NCBI GenBank assembly: GCA_963807775.1
Contig: CAWECY010000007.1
Span: 1 to 64,000, forward strand
From: Bog-473 sp963807775
GTDB taxonomy: Bacteria; Actinomycetota; Acidimicrobiia; Acidimicrobiales; RAAP-2
Direction: 5' to 3'
DNA: 64,000 nucleotides
Numbering within the stretch: position 1 is the first letter of the stretch; each line of letters starts with the position of its first letter. The notes beneath the pieces were generated by a model. The model was not told the origin of the DNA and ran no database searches. It saw nothing but the letters and a program-made list of their open reading frames with translations. The position numbers were made by a program, and so were the translations under genes. Shown here one piece after another: positions 27,325-34,956 of this stretch.

Positions 27325-27669
27325 CTAGCTGCCCGGGGCGACCTGAATCCAGCTGATGACATTTCCGGCCGCGTCCACCACGTTGGCCTTGCGTCCGGCG
27401 TTACCTACGGCCTCGATCGGCCCGGCGCTGACACCCCGACTGGCAAGATCGGTGACGAACTGATCCAGGTCGCTGACCGAAATGGTCACTACTGTCCGTC
27501 CAGCGCGCCCGGGATCCTCGATGACGTACAGCCAGCCGTTCCCTGCAACGCACCACATCACCTCGTTCTCATTGGGAACGATGTCGGCCGGACGTCCGAA
27601 GAGCTGCTCATACCAGCCCATGGCTGCTCCCAATCGTGCTACGGGCACGCTGGCGAAGAGAGCCTCCAT
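27325..27669 (-). CDS. VOC/glyoxalase-like protein
   Basis: 114 residues from the ATG at 27669 (MEALFASVPVARLGAAMGWY). The paired beta-alpha-beta-beta-beta pattern of the vicinal-oxygen-chelate fold is visible: VPVARLGAAMGWYEQLFGR, VMWCVAGNGWLYVIEDP, VVTISVSDLDQFVTDLASRG, ANVVDAAGNVISWIQV. A metal-binding His/Glu set is incomplete, so it could be a binding or resistance protein rather than a glyoxalase. It ends 35 bases from DR 7. Confidence 0.75.
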   Translation of the reverse strand: MEALFASVPVARLGAAMGWYEQLFGRPADIVPNENEVMWCVAGNGWLYVIEDPGRAGRTVVTISVSDLDQFVTDLASRGVSAGPIEAVGNAGRKANVVDAAGNVISWIQVAPGS

Positions 27670-27752
27670 GGTCACCCCCGCAGCCTGCCGCTTACAGACG
27701 GGGATGTCGAGCCGGTCATAGGGGTCGTGCTGCTCACCGTCCTGATGCGATG

Positions 27753-27796
27753 AAGGGGCGGGGCCTCCGCCCCTTGTGAGATCCGAGCATGCTCGG
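27753..27796 (+). other. Paired hairpins upstream of the IS110-family transposase
   Basis: A perfect 9-bp stem AAGGGGCGG/CCGCCCCTT (27753-27761 with 27767-27775) is followed by the palindrome CCGAGCATGCTCGG (27783-27796), ending 38 bases before the transposase start. IS110-group elements carry a structured guide (bridge) RNA in the non-coding part before the gene; these hairpins are candidates for it or for the element boundary. Inference only. Confidence 0.4.
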
Positions 27797-27834
27797 TCTT
27801 GCAAAAGAAAACCTCGACAGAGGAGGAGGCCCCT

Positions 27835-28845
27835 ATGGGACAGTACGTCGGAATCGACTTACATCGTCGTAGCACCACCATCGTCCGGATGGCAGAAGAC
27901 GGGGAGGTGCTCGGCACCGAACGCTTCGTCAGCCAGCCCTTCGAGCTCGCCCAGGCGATGGCCGCCGCCGGGCCCGAGCCTGAGGTGGTCCTCGAATCCA
28001 CCTATGGCTGGTACTGGGCGGCCGATGTGCTCCAAGAGCTCGGCGCCCACGTGCACCTCGCCCATGCGCTCGGCAACAACTGGGGGAACCGACGCGTCAA
28101 GAACGACGTGCGTGACGCCCAGGATCTGGCCGCCATGTTGGCCCTCGGGCGTCTGGCCGAGGGCTGGATCGCGCCGCCAGAGGTTCGAGAGCTGCGCGAG
28201 CTGGTGCGTTATCGCTATTCGCTCATCCGGCACCGGACCAGTGCCAAGGCCCAGATCCACGGGGTCATGGCCAAGAACGGGATCCTGCCCGTCGTCGGCG
28301 AGCTGTGGGGACCGACCGGTCAGGCCCAACTCGACCGTCTCGAACTTCCCGAGGCCTATGCCATGCGCCTCGACTCGCTGCGCAACCTGCTCGACGTCTA
28401 TGCGGGCGCCATCGCCGAGCTCGACGCGCACATCCACGCCGAGCTCAAGGCCGACCCCGGCTATCGGGCGCTCATGACCCTGCCCGGAGTGGGCAAGGTC
28501 ATCGCCGCCATCTTCGTGGCCGAGATCGGCGACATCACCCGCTTCGACTCGGCCAAAAAGCTCTGCAGCTGGGCCGGCCTCACTCCCAAGCACCGCGAGT
28601 CCGACGAGGTCGTCCACCGCGGAGAGATCACCAAACAGGGCTCACCGCTGGTCCGCTGGGCGGCCATCGAGGCCGTGGGCAACTATCGGGCCAAGGGCAA
28701 CGAGAAGCTCCGTGCCGACTACAAGCGCATCGCCGAGCACGCCGGCAAGTACAAGGCCCGGGTCGCCGTCGCTCGAAAGCTCTTGACCCTCGTCTTCTAC
28801 GCCATGCGCGACGGGGAGGTCCGATGCCTCGAGACCGCCGCCTGA
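27835..28845 (+). CDS. IS110-family transposase
   Basis: 336 residues; ATG at 27835 behind AGGAGGAGG. N-terminal RuvC-like DEDD domain (QYVGIDLHRRSTTIV, VVLESTYGWYWAADVLQELG, NDVRDAQDLAAML) and C-terminal Transposase_20 region (MTLPGVGKVIAAIFVAEIGD, LCSWAGLTPKHRESDEV, with TKQGSPLVRWAAIEA carrying the conserved Ser). Complete. Exact element ends are not recognisable, as usual for IS110, which has no terminal inverted repeats. Confidence 0.92.
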   Translation: MGQYVGIDLHRRSTTIVRMAEDGEVLGTERFVSQPFELAQAMAAAGPEPEVVLESTYGWYWAADVLQELGAHVHLAHALGNNWGNRRVKNDVRDAQDLAAMLALGRLAEGWIAPPEVRELRELVRYRYSLIRHRTSAKAQIHGVMAKNGILPVVGELWGPTGQAQLDRLELPEAYAMRLDSLRNLLDVYAGAIAELDAHIHAELKADPGYRALMTLPGVGKVIAAIFVAEIGDITRFDSAKKLCSWAGLTPKHRESDEVVHRGEITKQGSPLVRWAAIEAVGNYRAKGNEKLRADYKRIAEHAGKYKARVAVARKLLTLVFYAMRDGEVRCLETAA

Positions 28846-29303
28846 GTCTCGGCCACGGACCGACGCGAGCTCGACTATCGCCGTGGCCCACCAACTCAGG
28901 TGTGGCCGTCGTCTCTGATTGAGCCCGTCGGGACGTGGCCGAACCCCATCATGTGCGGAGATCGACGAATGAATGGCTGGCTGCCCACGGGAGCGTGACA
29001 GAACCCAGAGCAGTGATGGGAACTCGTAGCACCACATAGGCGTCCTCGAACAGGATGCGCCGCTCGCCGCCGGCGTCAACGTCAAGCCTTCGGCGGGCTT
29101 CGCCCGACGTTGACCCCGACGTCTCGCTGGCACGCGCTCTCGTACAGGACGCCGATGGGTGAGTTAGGAACGATCGACAGAAAAAGACTCTTGATCCGGC
29201 TCCGCCCTTCATGTACGGCGTTAGGGGGCGGTCAGCATTCGACTGGATGGGTGGCTGAGCTGTACATACCATCTGGTGGCAAGGGCCGAGCGTGGGAGGT
29301 GGT
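28846..29303. other. Non-coding stretch after the IS110 transposase with a strong hairpin
   Basis: No gene seen. It holds a perfect 9-bp stem GTCAACGTC/GACGTTGAC at 29075-29083 and 29106-29114, whose 22-base loop contains a second GC-rich stem (AAGCC with GGCTT). It may belong to the IS110 right end or be a terminator or recombination site. Confidence 0.5.
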
Positions 29304-29780
29304 ATGCGCCGGAGGTGTGAAGCGAGCGCGGTCATCGGAGCCCCGGTTTATGCTGTGTGGAACATCGTGTCTGATGTCACGCGTGTCGGCGAGTGGAGCG
29401 GCGAGTGCCAGAGTTGCGGCTGGGTGGGAAGTTCCGATTCCTCCCTACCGGGGGCACAGTTCCGAGGTCGCAACCGCCGGGGCTCCATGCGCTGGACTCG
29501 GCTAAACCAGGTGATCCGGGCAGAACCTCCTCACTCCCTCGTGTGGCGAACAATCGCCCGTTTTCCGTATCTCGATTCGACCGAGTGGCAGCTGAACTTG
29601 GCGGAGGACGGGTCCGCGACCAAGGTCACTGAGGCGTTCGAGATCCTCCGCCTCTCCAAGGCGATGGAGCGATTCCTCGATGTCGTGATGCCCGCACATC
29701 GCGATCGGAGCGCGGACCTTGCGGCGGATCTCGCTCGGCTCAAGTCACTGGTCGAGGCAGAGAGCCGAGAAAGCCCCTGA
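29304..29780 (+). CDS. SRPBCC-family (polyketide cyclase/START-like) protein
   Basis: 158 residues from the ATG at 29304; a GTG at 29292 is an alternative. CEASAVIGAPVYAVWNIVSD with VGEWSGECQSCGWV, RFRGRNRR-type strand, RTIARFPYLDSTEWQLNLAE and the C-terminal long helix AHRDRSADLAADLARLKSLV match the helix-grip SRPBCC fold, which binds hydrophobic ligands. No catalytic residues can be assigned. Intact, free-standing. Confidence 0.75.
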   Translation: MRRRCEASAVIGAPVYAVWNIVSDVTRVGEWSGECQSCGWVGSSDSSLPGAQFRGRNRRGSMRWTRLNQVIRAEPPHSLVWRTIARFPYLDSTEWQLNLAEDGSATKVTEAFEILRLSKAMERFLDVVMPAHRDRSADLAADLARLKSLVEAESRESP

Positions 29781-29805
29781 CGCTCGGCCATCCGCAGCCC
29801 TTCTA

Positions 29806-29829
29806 ACCGGCAGCGAACGGGGGCGGTAA
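29806..29829 (+). repeat. DR-like repeat (weak)
   Basis: AACCGGCAGCGAACGGGGGC resembles the right arm and centre of the DR family in forward orientation, between the SRPBCC gene and the XRE operon. Confidence 0.3.
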
Positions 29830-29836
29830 AGGTCGC

Positions 29837-29871
29837 TTGACATAGGTGGGTAGTCAAGTTACCTTTACCTT
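29837..29871 (+). promoter_or_regulatory. Promoter of the XRE-membrane operon, leaderless
   Basis: TTGACA (29837-29842) and TACCTT (29860-29865) are 17 bases apart; the start would fall near 29872, which is the GTG of the regulator, so the message is probably leaderless. AGGT and ACCT arms (29845-29848, 29861-29864) flank the spacer, a possible operator for self-regulation. Confidence 0.55.
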
Positions 29872-30078
29872 GTGAAGAACAGAGTTCGTGAGATGCGTTC
29901 GGATCGAAGCTTGTCTCAGGCGGACCTCGCATTAGCCCTCGGTGTCTCACGTCAAACGGTCATCTCCATTGAAGGCGGTCGGTACTCTCCTTCGCTTCCC
30001 TTGGCGTTTCAAATCGCCCGATTCTTTGACTCGACCGTCGATGAGATGTTCGATGCATCCCAGGAGGTGCGAAGGTGA
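29872..30078 (+). CDS. XRE-family small regulator
   Basis: 68 residues (MKNRVREMRSDRSLSQADLA) that are nearly all helix-turn-helix: SLSQADLALALGVSRQTVIS and IEGGRYSPSLPLAFQIARFF, followed by TVDEMF, the typical end of YozG-like single-domain regulators. GTG start at the presumed transcription start. Its stop overlaps the next start as GTGA, so regulator and membrane protein are one operon, a pairing common in bacteria where the regulator controls the membrane gene. Confidence 0.85.
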   Translation: MKNRVREMRSDRSLSQADLALALGVSRQTVISIEGGRYSPSLPLAFQIARFFDSTVDEMFDASQEVRR

Positions 30079-30461
30079 TTACGGCGAAGAATCCGCGGCT
30101 CGTGGCACCAGCGGTCACAGTTGCTCTCGGTTCCGCGATTGCCCTCGGTGCCTGGATTGGCACCGGTTGGGGGGCCGCCCTCACCGTCGAACTTGTGACG
30201 GTCATCGGTGCTTGCGGGTACTACTTGCTCGGCGGTAGAGATAGCGACGTTGGAGCGCTGTTCGGTTCCAGGCCAGACGAACGTCAGACCAGCATCGGAA
30301 TGCGAGCTACAGCGCTCAGTGGGAACGTCATGGTCCTCGTCGCCATCGGTGGAGTCGTCATTGCCACCGCAACCGGAAGTTCGGCATGGCCGTTCTTTCT
30401 CTTCTGCTCGGTGGGAGCAGCGACATTTTTGGTTGGGCTTGTCATCTATCGAGATCGGTGA
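30075..30461 (+). CDS. Four-helix membrane protein (DUF2178-like)
   Basis: 128 residues from the GTG at 30075. Hydrophobic segments: APAVTVALGSAIALGAWIGT, AALTVELVTVIGACGYYLLG, SGNVMVLVAIGGVVIATATG and WPFFLFCSVGAATFLVGLVI, with the cytoplasmic motif SRPDERQTSIGMRATA (DERQ..I) between helices 2 and 3 that is typical of membrane proteins paired with XRE regulators. Role unknown. Confidence 0.75.
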   Translation: MITAKNPRLVAPAVTVALGSAIALGAWIGTGWGAALTVELVTVIGACGYYLLGGRDSDVGALFGSRPDERQTSIGMRATALSGNVMVLVAIGGVVIATATGSSAWPFFLFCSVGAATFLVGLVIYRDR

Positions 30462-30476
30462 CGGGCAGCGCTGAAC

Positions 30477-30501
30477 TGACCCACCCCGGCGTACGGGGCG
30501 A
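30477..30501 (+). repeat. DR repeat 8
   Basis: ACCCCGGCGTACGGGGCGAC, forward, 15 bases after the membrane-protein stop. Confidence 0.65.
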
Positions 30502-30640
30502 CCCCGGGACACTGTGGTCGATGAAGACCTGAGGGCGCCCGCGAGTATCGAAAGGTGGGTGAAACCCGGAGCCCAGATCTGAGAGGATGCCTGACGCCTC
30601 CCGTGGTGCACGAGGACTCTCCGTCGGTAACGATGGGGTG

Positions 30641-31183
30641 ATGACCACGCCCCTCGACCGGCCCTCGGCGCGCGTGGTCGTCATCGACGAGACCTGCAGC
30701 GTGTTGCTGTTCCGAATCGAAGACCCCCATGACCCCAAACCCCCGCTCTGGATCACTCCCGGCGGAGGGGTCGAGCCTGGCGAGGCACTCGCCGAAGCGG
30801 CAGCACGCGAGCTCGCTGAGGAAACGGGCCTGGTCGTAGAACCTGCGGAGTTGGGCGAGCCCGTCGCGATGTGCCAGGGCGAGTGGACATTTCGCGGCCA
30901 GCCCTTGTACTCGGTGGACTCTTTCTTCGCTTGGCGCACGGAGCGGTTCGAGCCGTCTACTGCGGGATGGGAACCCCTTGAGCACGAACTCCACGCGGCG
31001 TTTCGATGGTGGACGATCGAAGAGCTCGACACCACGAACGAGGCCGTTCTACCGGCCCGTCTAGTCGATGTCGTACGGTTGATCACGCAGGACGCAATCG
31101 GCCCATCGCCCATCGAATTGCCCTGGATCAACTTCGACACGACCAAGATCGATCCGTCGGCGGGGACGACGACGAAAGGGTGA
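30641..31183 (+). CDS. NUDIX hydrolase
   Basis: 180 residues from the ATG at 30641. The NUDIX box GGGVEPGEALAEAAARELAE followed by ETGL fits Gx5Ex7REUxEExGU with all metal-binding glutamates. The N-terminal strand ARVVVIDETCSVLLFRIEDP and the Trp-rich part EHELHAAFRWWTIEELDTTN complete the fold. Cleaves a nucleoside diphosphate linked to another group; substrate not predictable. Longer frame from 30587 lacks support. Confidence 0.9.
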   Translation: MTTPLDRPSARVVVIDETCSVLLFRIEDPHDPKPPLWITPGGGVEPGEALAEAAARELAEETGLVVEPAELGEPVAMCQGEWTFRGQPLYSVDSFFAWRTERFEPSTAGWEPLEHELHAAFRWWTIEELDTTNEAVLPARLVDVVRLITQDAIGPSPIELPWINFDTTKIDPSAGTTTKG

Positions 31184-31192
31184 CGCCTAGCT

Positions 31193-31209
31193 AGCTGTAC
31201 GGGGGCACT
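31193..31209 (+). repeat. DR repeat 9 (right arm only)
   Basis: CTGTACGGGGGCAC, 10 bases beyond the NUDIX stop, forward orientation; left arm not recognisable. Confidence 0.45.
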
Positions 31210-31231
31210 CTCGGGACTCCGTTCGATTGCC

Positions 31232-31543
31232 TTACGAACCCAGCGGGTAGCCACGTAGCAGCAGTTTATCCTTTACCAGCGGCGTGGACATTCCAGGCAG
31301 AATCCTGACCGACTCCTGTTCTTCTGGCGTCTCCACGGTCAGTGTGGTTAAGCCACTTCGTTTCCGAGCATGGATCGCTTGAATGTCGGTCCGTTGCAGG
31401 ACTCGTCGGGAAATCCATCTCGTCCAGTGCCAGCTATAGACGTGCAGCTCATCATCCGTGATTTCCAGTCTTCCGAAGGGCCATATGACGTTCTGTCGAC
31501 CGGCCGACCATGCAACTAGAAACTTCGACACCTTCGTTGGCAC
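31232..31543 (-). CDS. Hypothetical protein with PH-like character
   Basis: 103 residues (MPTKVSKFLVAWSAGRQNVI). Strand-rich sequence with FGRLEITDDELHVYSWHWTR, WISRRVLQRTDIQAIHARKR and LTTLTVETPEEQESVRIL resembles bacterial PH-like (bPH) domains that read FGxLxItxxxLxv. No transmembrane segment. Lies between DR 9 and DR 10. Function unknown. Confidence 0.6.
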   Translation of the reverse strand: MPTKVSKFLVAWSAGRQNVIWPFGRLEITDDELHVYSWHWTRWISRRVLQRTDIQAIHARKRSGLTTLTVETPEEQESVRILPGMSTPLVKDKLLLRGYPLGS

Positions 31544-31568
31544 TTGGGGAGTATTCCACTAAGGCTGA

Positions 31569-31608
31569 GTGTCCCACCGTCCCGGGGACCCCAATGAACG
31601 GGGGCACT
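31569..31608 (+). repeat. DR repeat 10
   Basis: TGTCCCACCGTCCCGG, a longer centre, then AACGGGGGCAC. Conserved arms with a variable middle, forward orientation. Confidence 0.65.
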
Positions 31609-31620
31609 CCCGAAGCTGCC

Positions 31621-31941
31621 CTATTTGCTTCCGCCAGTGATGTCGTCAGTCGTGCTCGTGCTCCCCGAAAGGTTTTCAACGGTGATCTTGCCAAAGGTAA
31701 AGCTGTAATCCTCAAGCATGCTCGGGTTTCCGGTCGATCCGTGCTGGAAGGACGCGAGCAGGCCGCCGGAGATACTTGGAGACGAGAAACCACTGACTTC
31801 TTCCCCGCTCCCGCCAGCCGCCTGACCGGCCAAGGCGAAGATGGCGTGGAGGGTAGCTCGATCCTTGTCATCTAGCTCGAAGGCATCGAGGGTGGCGGCA
31901 AGGTGCTTCACGTCGGCCAGGTCAAGGGTCATCTCGCTCAT
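31621..31941 (-). CDS. Hypothetical protein
   Basis: 106 residues, ATG at 31941 preceded by AGGAGAAACC. The first half is a helical region, MSEMTLDLADVKHLAATLDA and FELDDKDRATLHAIFALAGQ, then a Gly/Ser-rich, acidic tail (EEVSGFSSPSISGG, ENLSGSTSTTDDITGG). Looks soluble and partly disordered. I do not recognise the family. Confidence 0.55.
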   Translation of the reverse strand: MSEMTLDLADVKHLAATLDAFELDDKDRATLHAIFALAGQAAGGSGEEVSGFSSPSISGGLLASFQHGSTGNPSMLEDYSFTFGKITVENLSGSTSTTDDITGGSK

Positions 31942-32080
31942 GGTTTCTCCTATCGTTCTGGCAGGCAGGACGGGCCGCCCGCCCGTGGGTTACACGCGGT
32001 GGTTCACGGAGGGCTTCGTCTCCCAAAGTGCTGCGGTAACCGGGTGAGGGATTTCCTTGATCCCCGAGGCGCGGGTCGCC

Positions 32081-32116
32081 GCAACCCAGCCCGGCAGCGA
32101 GGATTGAACTGGGACA
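32081..32116 (+). repeat. DR repeat 19-type copy
   Basis: GCAACCCAGCCCGGCAGCGA followed by ACTGGGACA, matching the left part of the copy at 36848 and the right arm of the copy at 40178. Between the hypothetical gene and the hydrolase gene. Confidence 0.5.
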
Positions 32117-32203
32117 GTCGAGCTCCACATCTGGTGTACACGTGCAGGATTTTTAAGATCGCGTTCGGTAACTCTGCTCGCATCGTTGAGGGATGATGTC
32201 CCT

Positions 32204-33112
32204 GTGGAAAGCCAGATCCGGCACGTCTCGATCCACGGTCACGACATGGCGTATCGCATGGAGGGTAGAGGGCCCGTACTCCTACTTCTCCACGGCATCG
32301 CCGGTAGTTCTCGGACCTGGCGGGACGTGATCCCCCTCCTGATCGATCGCTTCACCGTGATCGCGCCGGACCTCATGGGTCACGGTCTGTCCGAAAAACC
32401 TGTCTGGGATTACTCGCTGGGTGCGTTCGCCAGTGGGATCCGTGATCTTCTCGAAATCCTCGACATCGAACGAGCATCCGTTGTCGGCCAGTCGTTTGGC
32501 GGCGGGGTCGCCATGCAGCTCGCCTACCAGCATCCTGAGCTTTGCGATCGTCTCGTACTCGTAGACAGCGGTGGCCTTGGACGAGAAGTGAACTGGATCC
32601 TCCGATTCATGACGCTGCCGGGGAGCGAGTACTTGATGCCCTTGGTCTTCCCGGGGTTCGTGCGTGACTGGGGGGACAGCCTGTTGCGGTCGATCAATGA
32701 CCGCGGCATCCGTCTGGGTCGGATCACCGAGATTTGGAGCGCTTACGCGTCGCTGGCCGAGGCGGATAACCGACGGGCGTTCGCCCGCACCATCAGATCG
32801 GTCATCGACCCCGGCGGCCAGACGGTGAGTGCGATGGATCGTCTCTACCTGGCTTCCCCGATGCCGACGTTGATCATCTGGGGAGACCGGGACGACATCA
32901 TCCCCGTGAGCCATGCGCATGCTGCGCACCAAGCCATTCCTGGGAGCCGACTGGTCATTATTGAGGGCGTTGGCCACTTCCCTCAGATTGAGGCACCAGA
33001 GCGGTTCGTCGCGGCTCTGGTCGACTTCGTGGACACGACAAGACCCGCTCGCCTCGGGGCCCAGGATCGCCAGCGGATGCTCAAAGAGCGATCGGATCCA
33101 TCCCAGCACTAG
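32204..33112 (+). CDS. Alpha/beta hydrolase
   Basis: 302 residues from a GTG at 32204 (VESQIRHVSIHGHDMAYRME); a TTG at 32186 is an alternative. Oxyanion-hole HGIAGSSRTW, nucleophile elbow VVGQSFGGGVAMQLA (Ser), acid in LIIWGDRDDIIP (Asp), and EGVGHFPQIEAPERF (His) give a complete triad. Related to meta-cleavage-product and haloalkane-type hydrolases in layout, without a firm substrate. Unlike the two cyclase-linked hydrolase domains in this window, its catalytic residues are intact. Confidence 0.88.
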   Translation: MESQIRHVSIHGHDMAYRMEGRGPVLLLLHGIAGSSRTWRDVIPLLIDRFTVIAPDLMGHGLSEKPVWDYSLGAFASGIRDLLEILDIERASVVGQSFGGGVAMQLAYQHPELCDRLVLVDSGGLGREVNWILRFMTLPGSEYLMPLVFPGFVRDWGDSLLRSINDRGIRLGRITEIWSAYASLAEADNRRAFARTIRSVIDPGGQTVSAMDRLYLASPMPTLIIWGDRDDIIPVSHAHAAHQAIPGSRLVIIEGVGHFPQIEAPERFVAALVDFVDTTRPARLGAQDRQRMLKERSDPSQH

Positions 33113-33208
33113 CGATCGGGTGGGTTGCGTACTCGACCTGGGTCCGCTCCTGACGCACTTGTCCGGCGCACGAGGACAGTCCCAGAAGTTTTGGCTTCGT
33201 CCTTGTCG

Positions 33209-33613
33209 CTAGCGGGCGCCCATCACATCTTGCATCTGCGCCGTGTCCACGAACTGCTGGAAGCTCGTCACTTTGCCGTCACGAACCTTGAATACGTGGC
33301 AGACCTGCGCGTCCAAACTCTTGCCCGTAGCCTTGAAGGTCCCCGTGTAGCGTCCTTCGACGATGACCGCGTCGCCGGCATCGTAGAAGTCCTTGGGATG
33401 AACGACGAAGGTGCCGTCGAAGTCTGCTCCGATCTTCATGAACAGGTTCTGCACGATGGCATCTGGTCCCCTCCAAGCCTTGCCGCTCGGCTGGTACAGA
33501 TTCCCCTCTGCCTCGCTCCACTCGATGTCGGGGTCCATCATGCCGATGAGGGTGGGAATGTCACCTCGACCGAAGCAGTCATACGCATCTCGAATCACCT
33601 GGACGTTGCTCAT
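33209..33613 (-). CDS. SnoaL-like (NTF2-fold) protein
   Basis: 134 residues, ATG at 33613 preceded by CAGAGGAGATC. NTF2-fold landmarks: VQVIRDAYDCFGRGDIPTLI, GMMDPDIEWSEAEG, GPDAIVQNLFMKI, DAVIVEGRYTGTFKATGK and VCHVFKVRDGKVTSFQQFVD. Members include isomerases, hydrolases and binding proteins; no specific activity can be assigned. Confidence 0.85.
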   Translation of the reverse strand: MSNVQVIRDAYDCFGRGDIPTLIGMMDPDIEWSEAEGNLYQPSGKAWRGPDAIVQNLFMKIGADFDGTFVVHPKDFYDAGDAVIVEGRYTGTFKATGKSLDAQVCHVFKVRDGKVTSFQQFVDTAQMQDVMGAR

Positions 33614-33693
33614 CGCTCGATCTCCTCTGGGAACCCTAGGGGGTTCTTTACGCCTTGCAATCGGAGTTTTAGGATCGCGTCCCCAAAGTGTCG

Positions 33694-33731
33694 ATGCGTC
33701 CCACGACCGACCGACCAATGTATGGGGGCAG
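33694..33731 (+). repeat. DR repeat 11
   Basis: GCGTCCCACGACC, a spacer of short GACC repeats, then TATGGGGGCAG. Conserved arms, variable middle, forward. Confidence 0.5.
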
Positions 33732-33742
33732 TCTGGCGGCTA

Positions 33743-34953
33743 GTGCCGTGACCGGCAACGTTGGTGGGGCGCGTCCACCACTTTGATCTTCGGGTCGCGC
33801 AAAGTGGTGCCATGGCAGAACGCGTGGCAGTGCGGGACATCACCAACGAAGAGGGACGAAAGCTCCTCTCGATCGTGCGCCGGGGCTCGGGCTCGGTGGT
33901 GCGATGGCGAAGAGCCCAGATCGTGCTCTGGTCGGCCCAGAGGATGGACGTCCCGGCCATCGCCAAGATCGCCTTCACCTCAGAAGACCGGGTCAGAGAG
34001 GTCATCCACAACTTCAACGCCGACGGGTTCGATTCGTTGGCCGCCAAGTACTCGGGCGGCCGACCACCGAAATTCACCCTGCCCGAGCGCCGGGAGATCA
34101 AAAAGATCGCCTTGTCACGACCGGTCGACCACGACCTGCCCTTTTCCACCTGGAGCTTGTCCAAGCTGGCCGAGTTCCTCGTCGCCGAGGGGGTGGTCGA
34201 CGACATCAGCCACGAGGGTCTGCGCGTGCTCCTCCGCGAGGAGGGTGTCTCCTTTCAAGTGATCAAGACCTACAAACAGTCCAATGACCCCGACTTCGAG
34301 GCCAAGAAGAACCGGGTGCTCGAGCTCTACGAGATCGCCGATGGCAAGGCAAAACCGAAGAAGGGCGACCCCGGCGTCGTCATCTGCATGGACGAGTTCG
34401 GCCCGCTCAACCTCTTGCCCCGGCCGGGCAAGCAGTGGGCGCCGAGAATCGTTAAAGGCGAAGGGTGCGAAGAACCACGACGCCGGCGCCGCCGGGCCAC
34501 CTACACCCGCAAGAACGGGGTCCGTCATCTGATGGCCGCCTACGACCTGAACCAGGACAAGATCTACGGCCACGTCAAGTTGAAGAAGGACCGGACGACG
34601 TTCCTCGAGTTCTGCCGCTACCTGCGCACCTTGTACCCACCGAACGTCCGCATCGCCATCGTCATGGACAACTTCAGTCCGCATCTCTCGACCAAGGTCG
34701 ATTCGCGCGTGGGCGACTGGGCCGAAGCCAACAACGTCGAACTGGCGTATGTGCCAACCAACGCCAGCTGGATGAACCGGATCGAGGCCCAGTTCCAGGC
34801 GCTGCGTTACTTCACCCTCGACGGCACCGACCACCGCTCACACGAGGAGCAGAACTCGATGATCCGTCGCTACATCATCTGGCGCAACCGCAACGCTCAC
34901 GACAAAACGTTACGTGAACTGGTAAAGCGCGCAAACGTTGCCTGACGCGGCAC
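33743..34953 (+). mobile_element. IS630-family element B, copy 2
   Basis: Inverted copy of 22303-23513, 1211 bp, flanked by TA (33741-33742 and 34954-34955). Confidence 0.9.
33812..34945 (+). CDS. IS630-family transposase (element B, copy 2)
   Basis: Same 377-residue product as 22311-23444; the few base differences (around 34329-34335) are silent. Catalytic residues in ICMDEFGPLN, IVMDNFSPHL and WMNRIEAQF. Start ATG chosen as in copy 1. Confidence 0.9.
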   Translation: MAERVAVRDITNEEGRKLLSIVRRGSGSVVRWRRAQIVLWSAQRMDVPAIAKIAFTSEDRVREVIHNFNADGFDSLAAKYSGGRPPKFTLPERREIKKIALSRPVDHDLPFSTWSLSKLAEFLVAEGVVDDISHEGLRVLLREEGVSFQVIKTYKQSNDPDFEAKKNRVLELYEIADGKAKPKKGDPGVVICMDEFGPLNLLPRPGKQWAPRIVKGEGCEEPRRRRRRATYTRKNGVRHLMAAYDLNQDKIYGHVKLKKDRTTFLEFCRYLRTLYPPNVRIAIVMDNFSPHLSTKVDSRVGDWAEANNVELAYVPTNASWMNRIEAQFQALRYFTLDGTDHRSHEEQNSMIRRYIIWRNRNAHDKTLRELVKRANVA

Positions 34954-34956
34954 TAG

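Noticed and set aside
32060..32120. tRNA-like string with TTCAATC on the minus strand
   Set aside because: The bases around the putative T loop do not pair (CCCAG with CTCGC), and no anticodon arm is found; the region is better explained as a DR copy.
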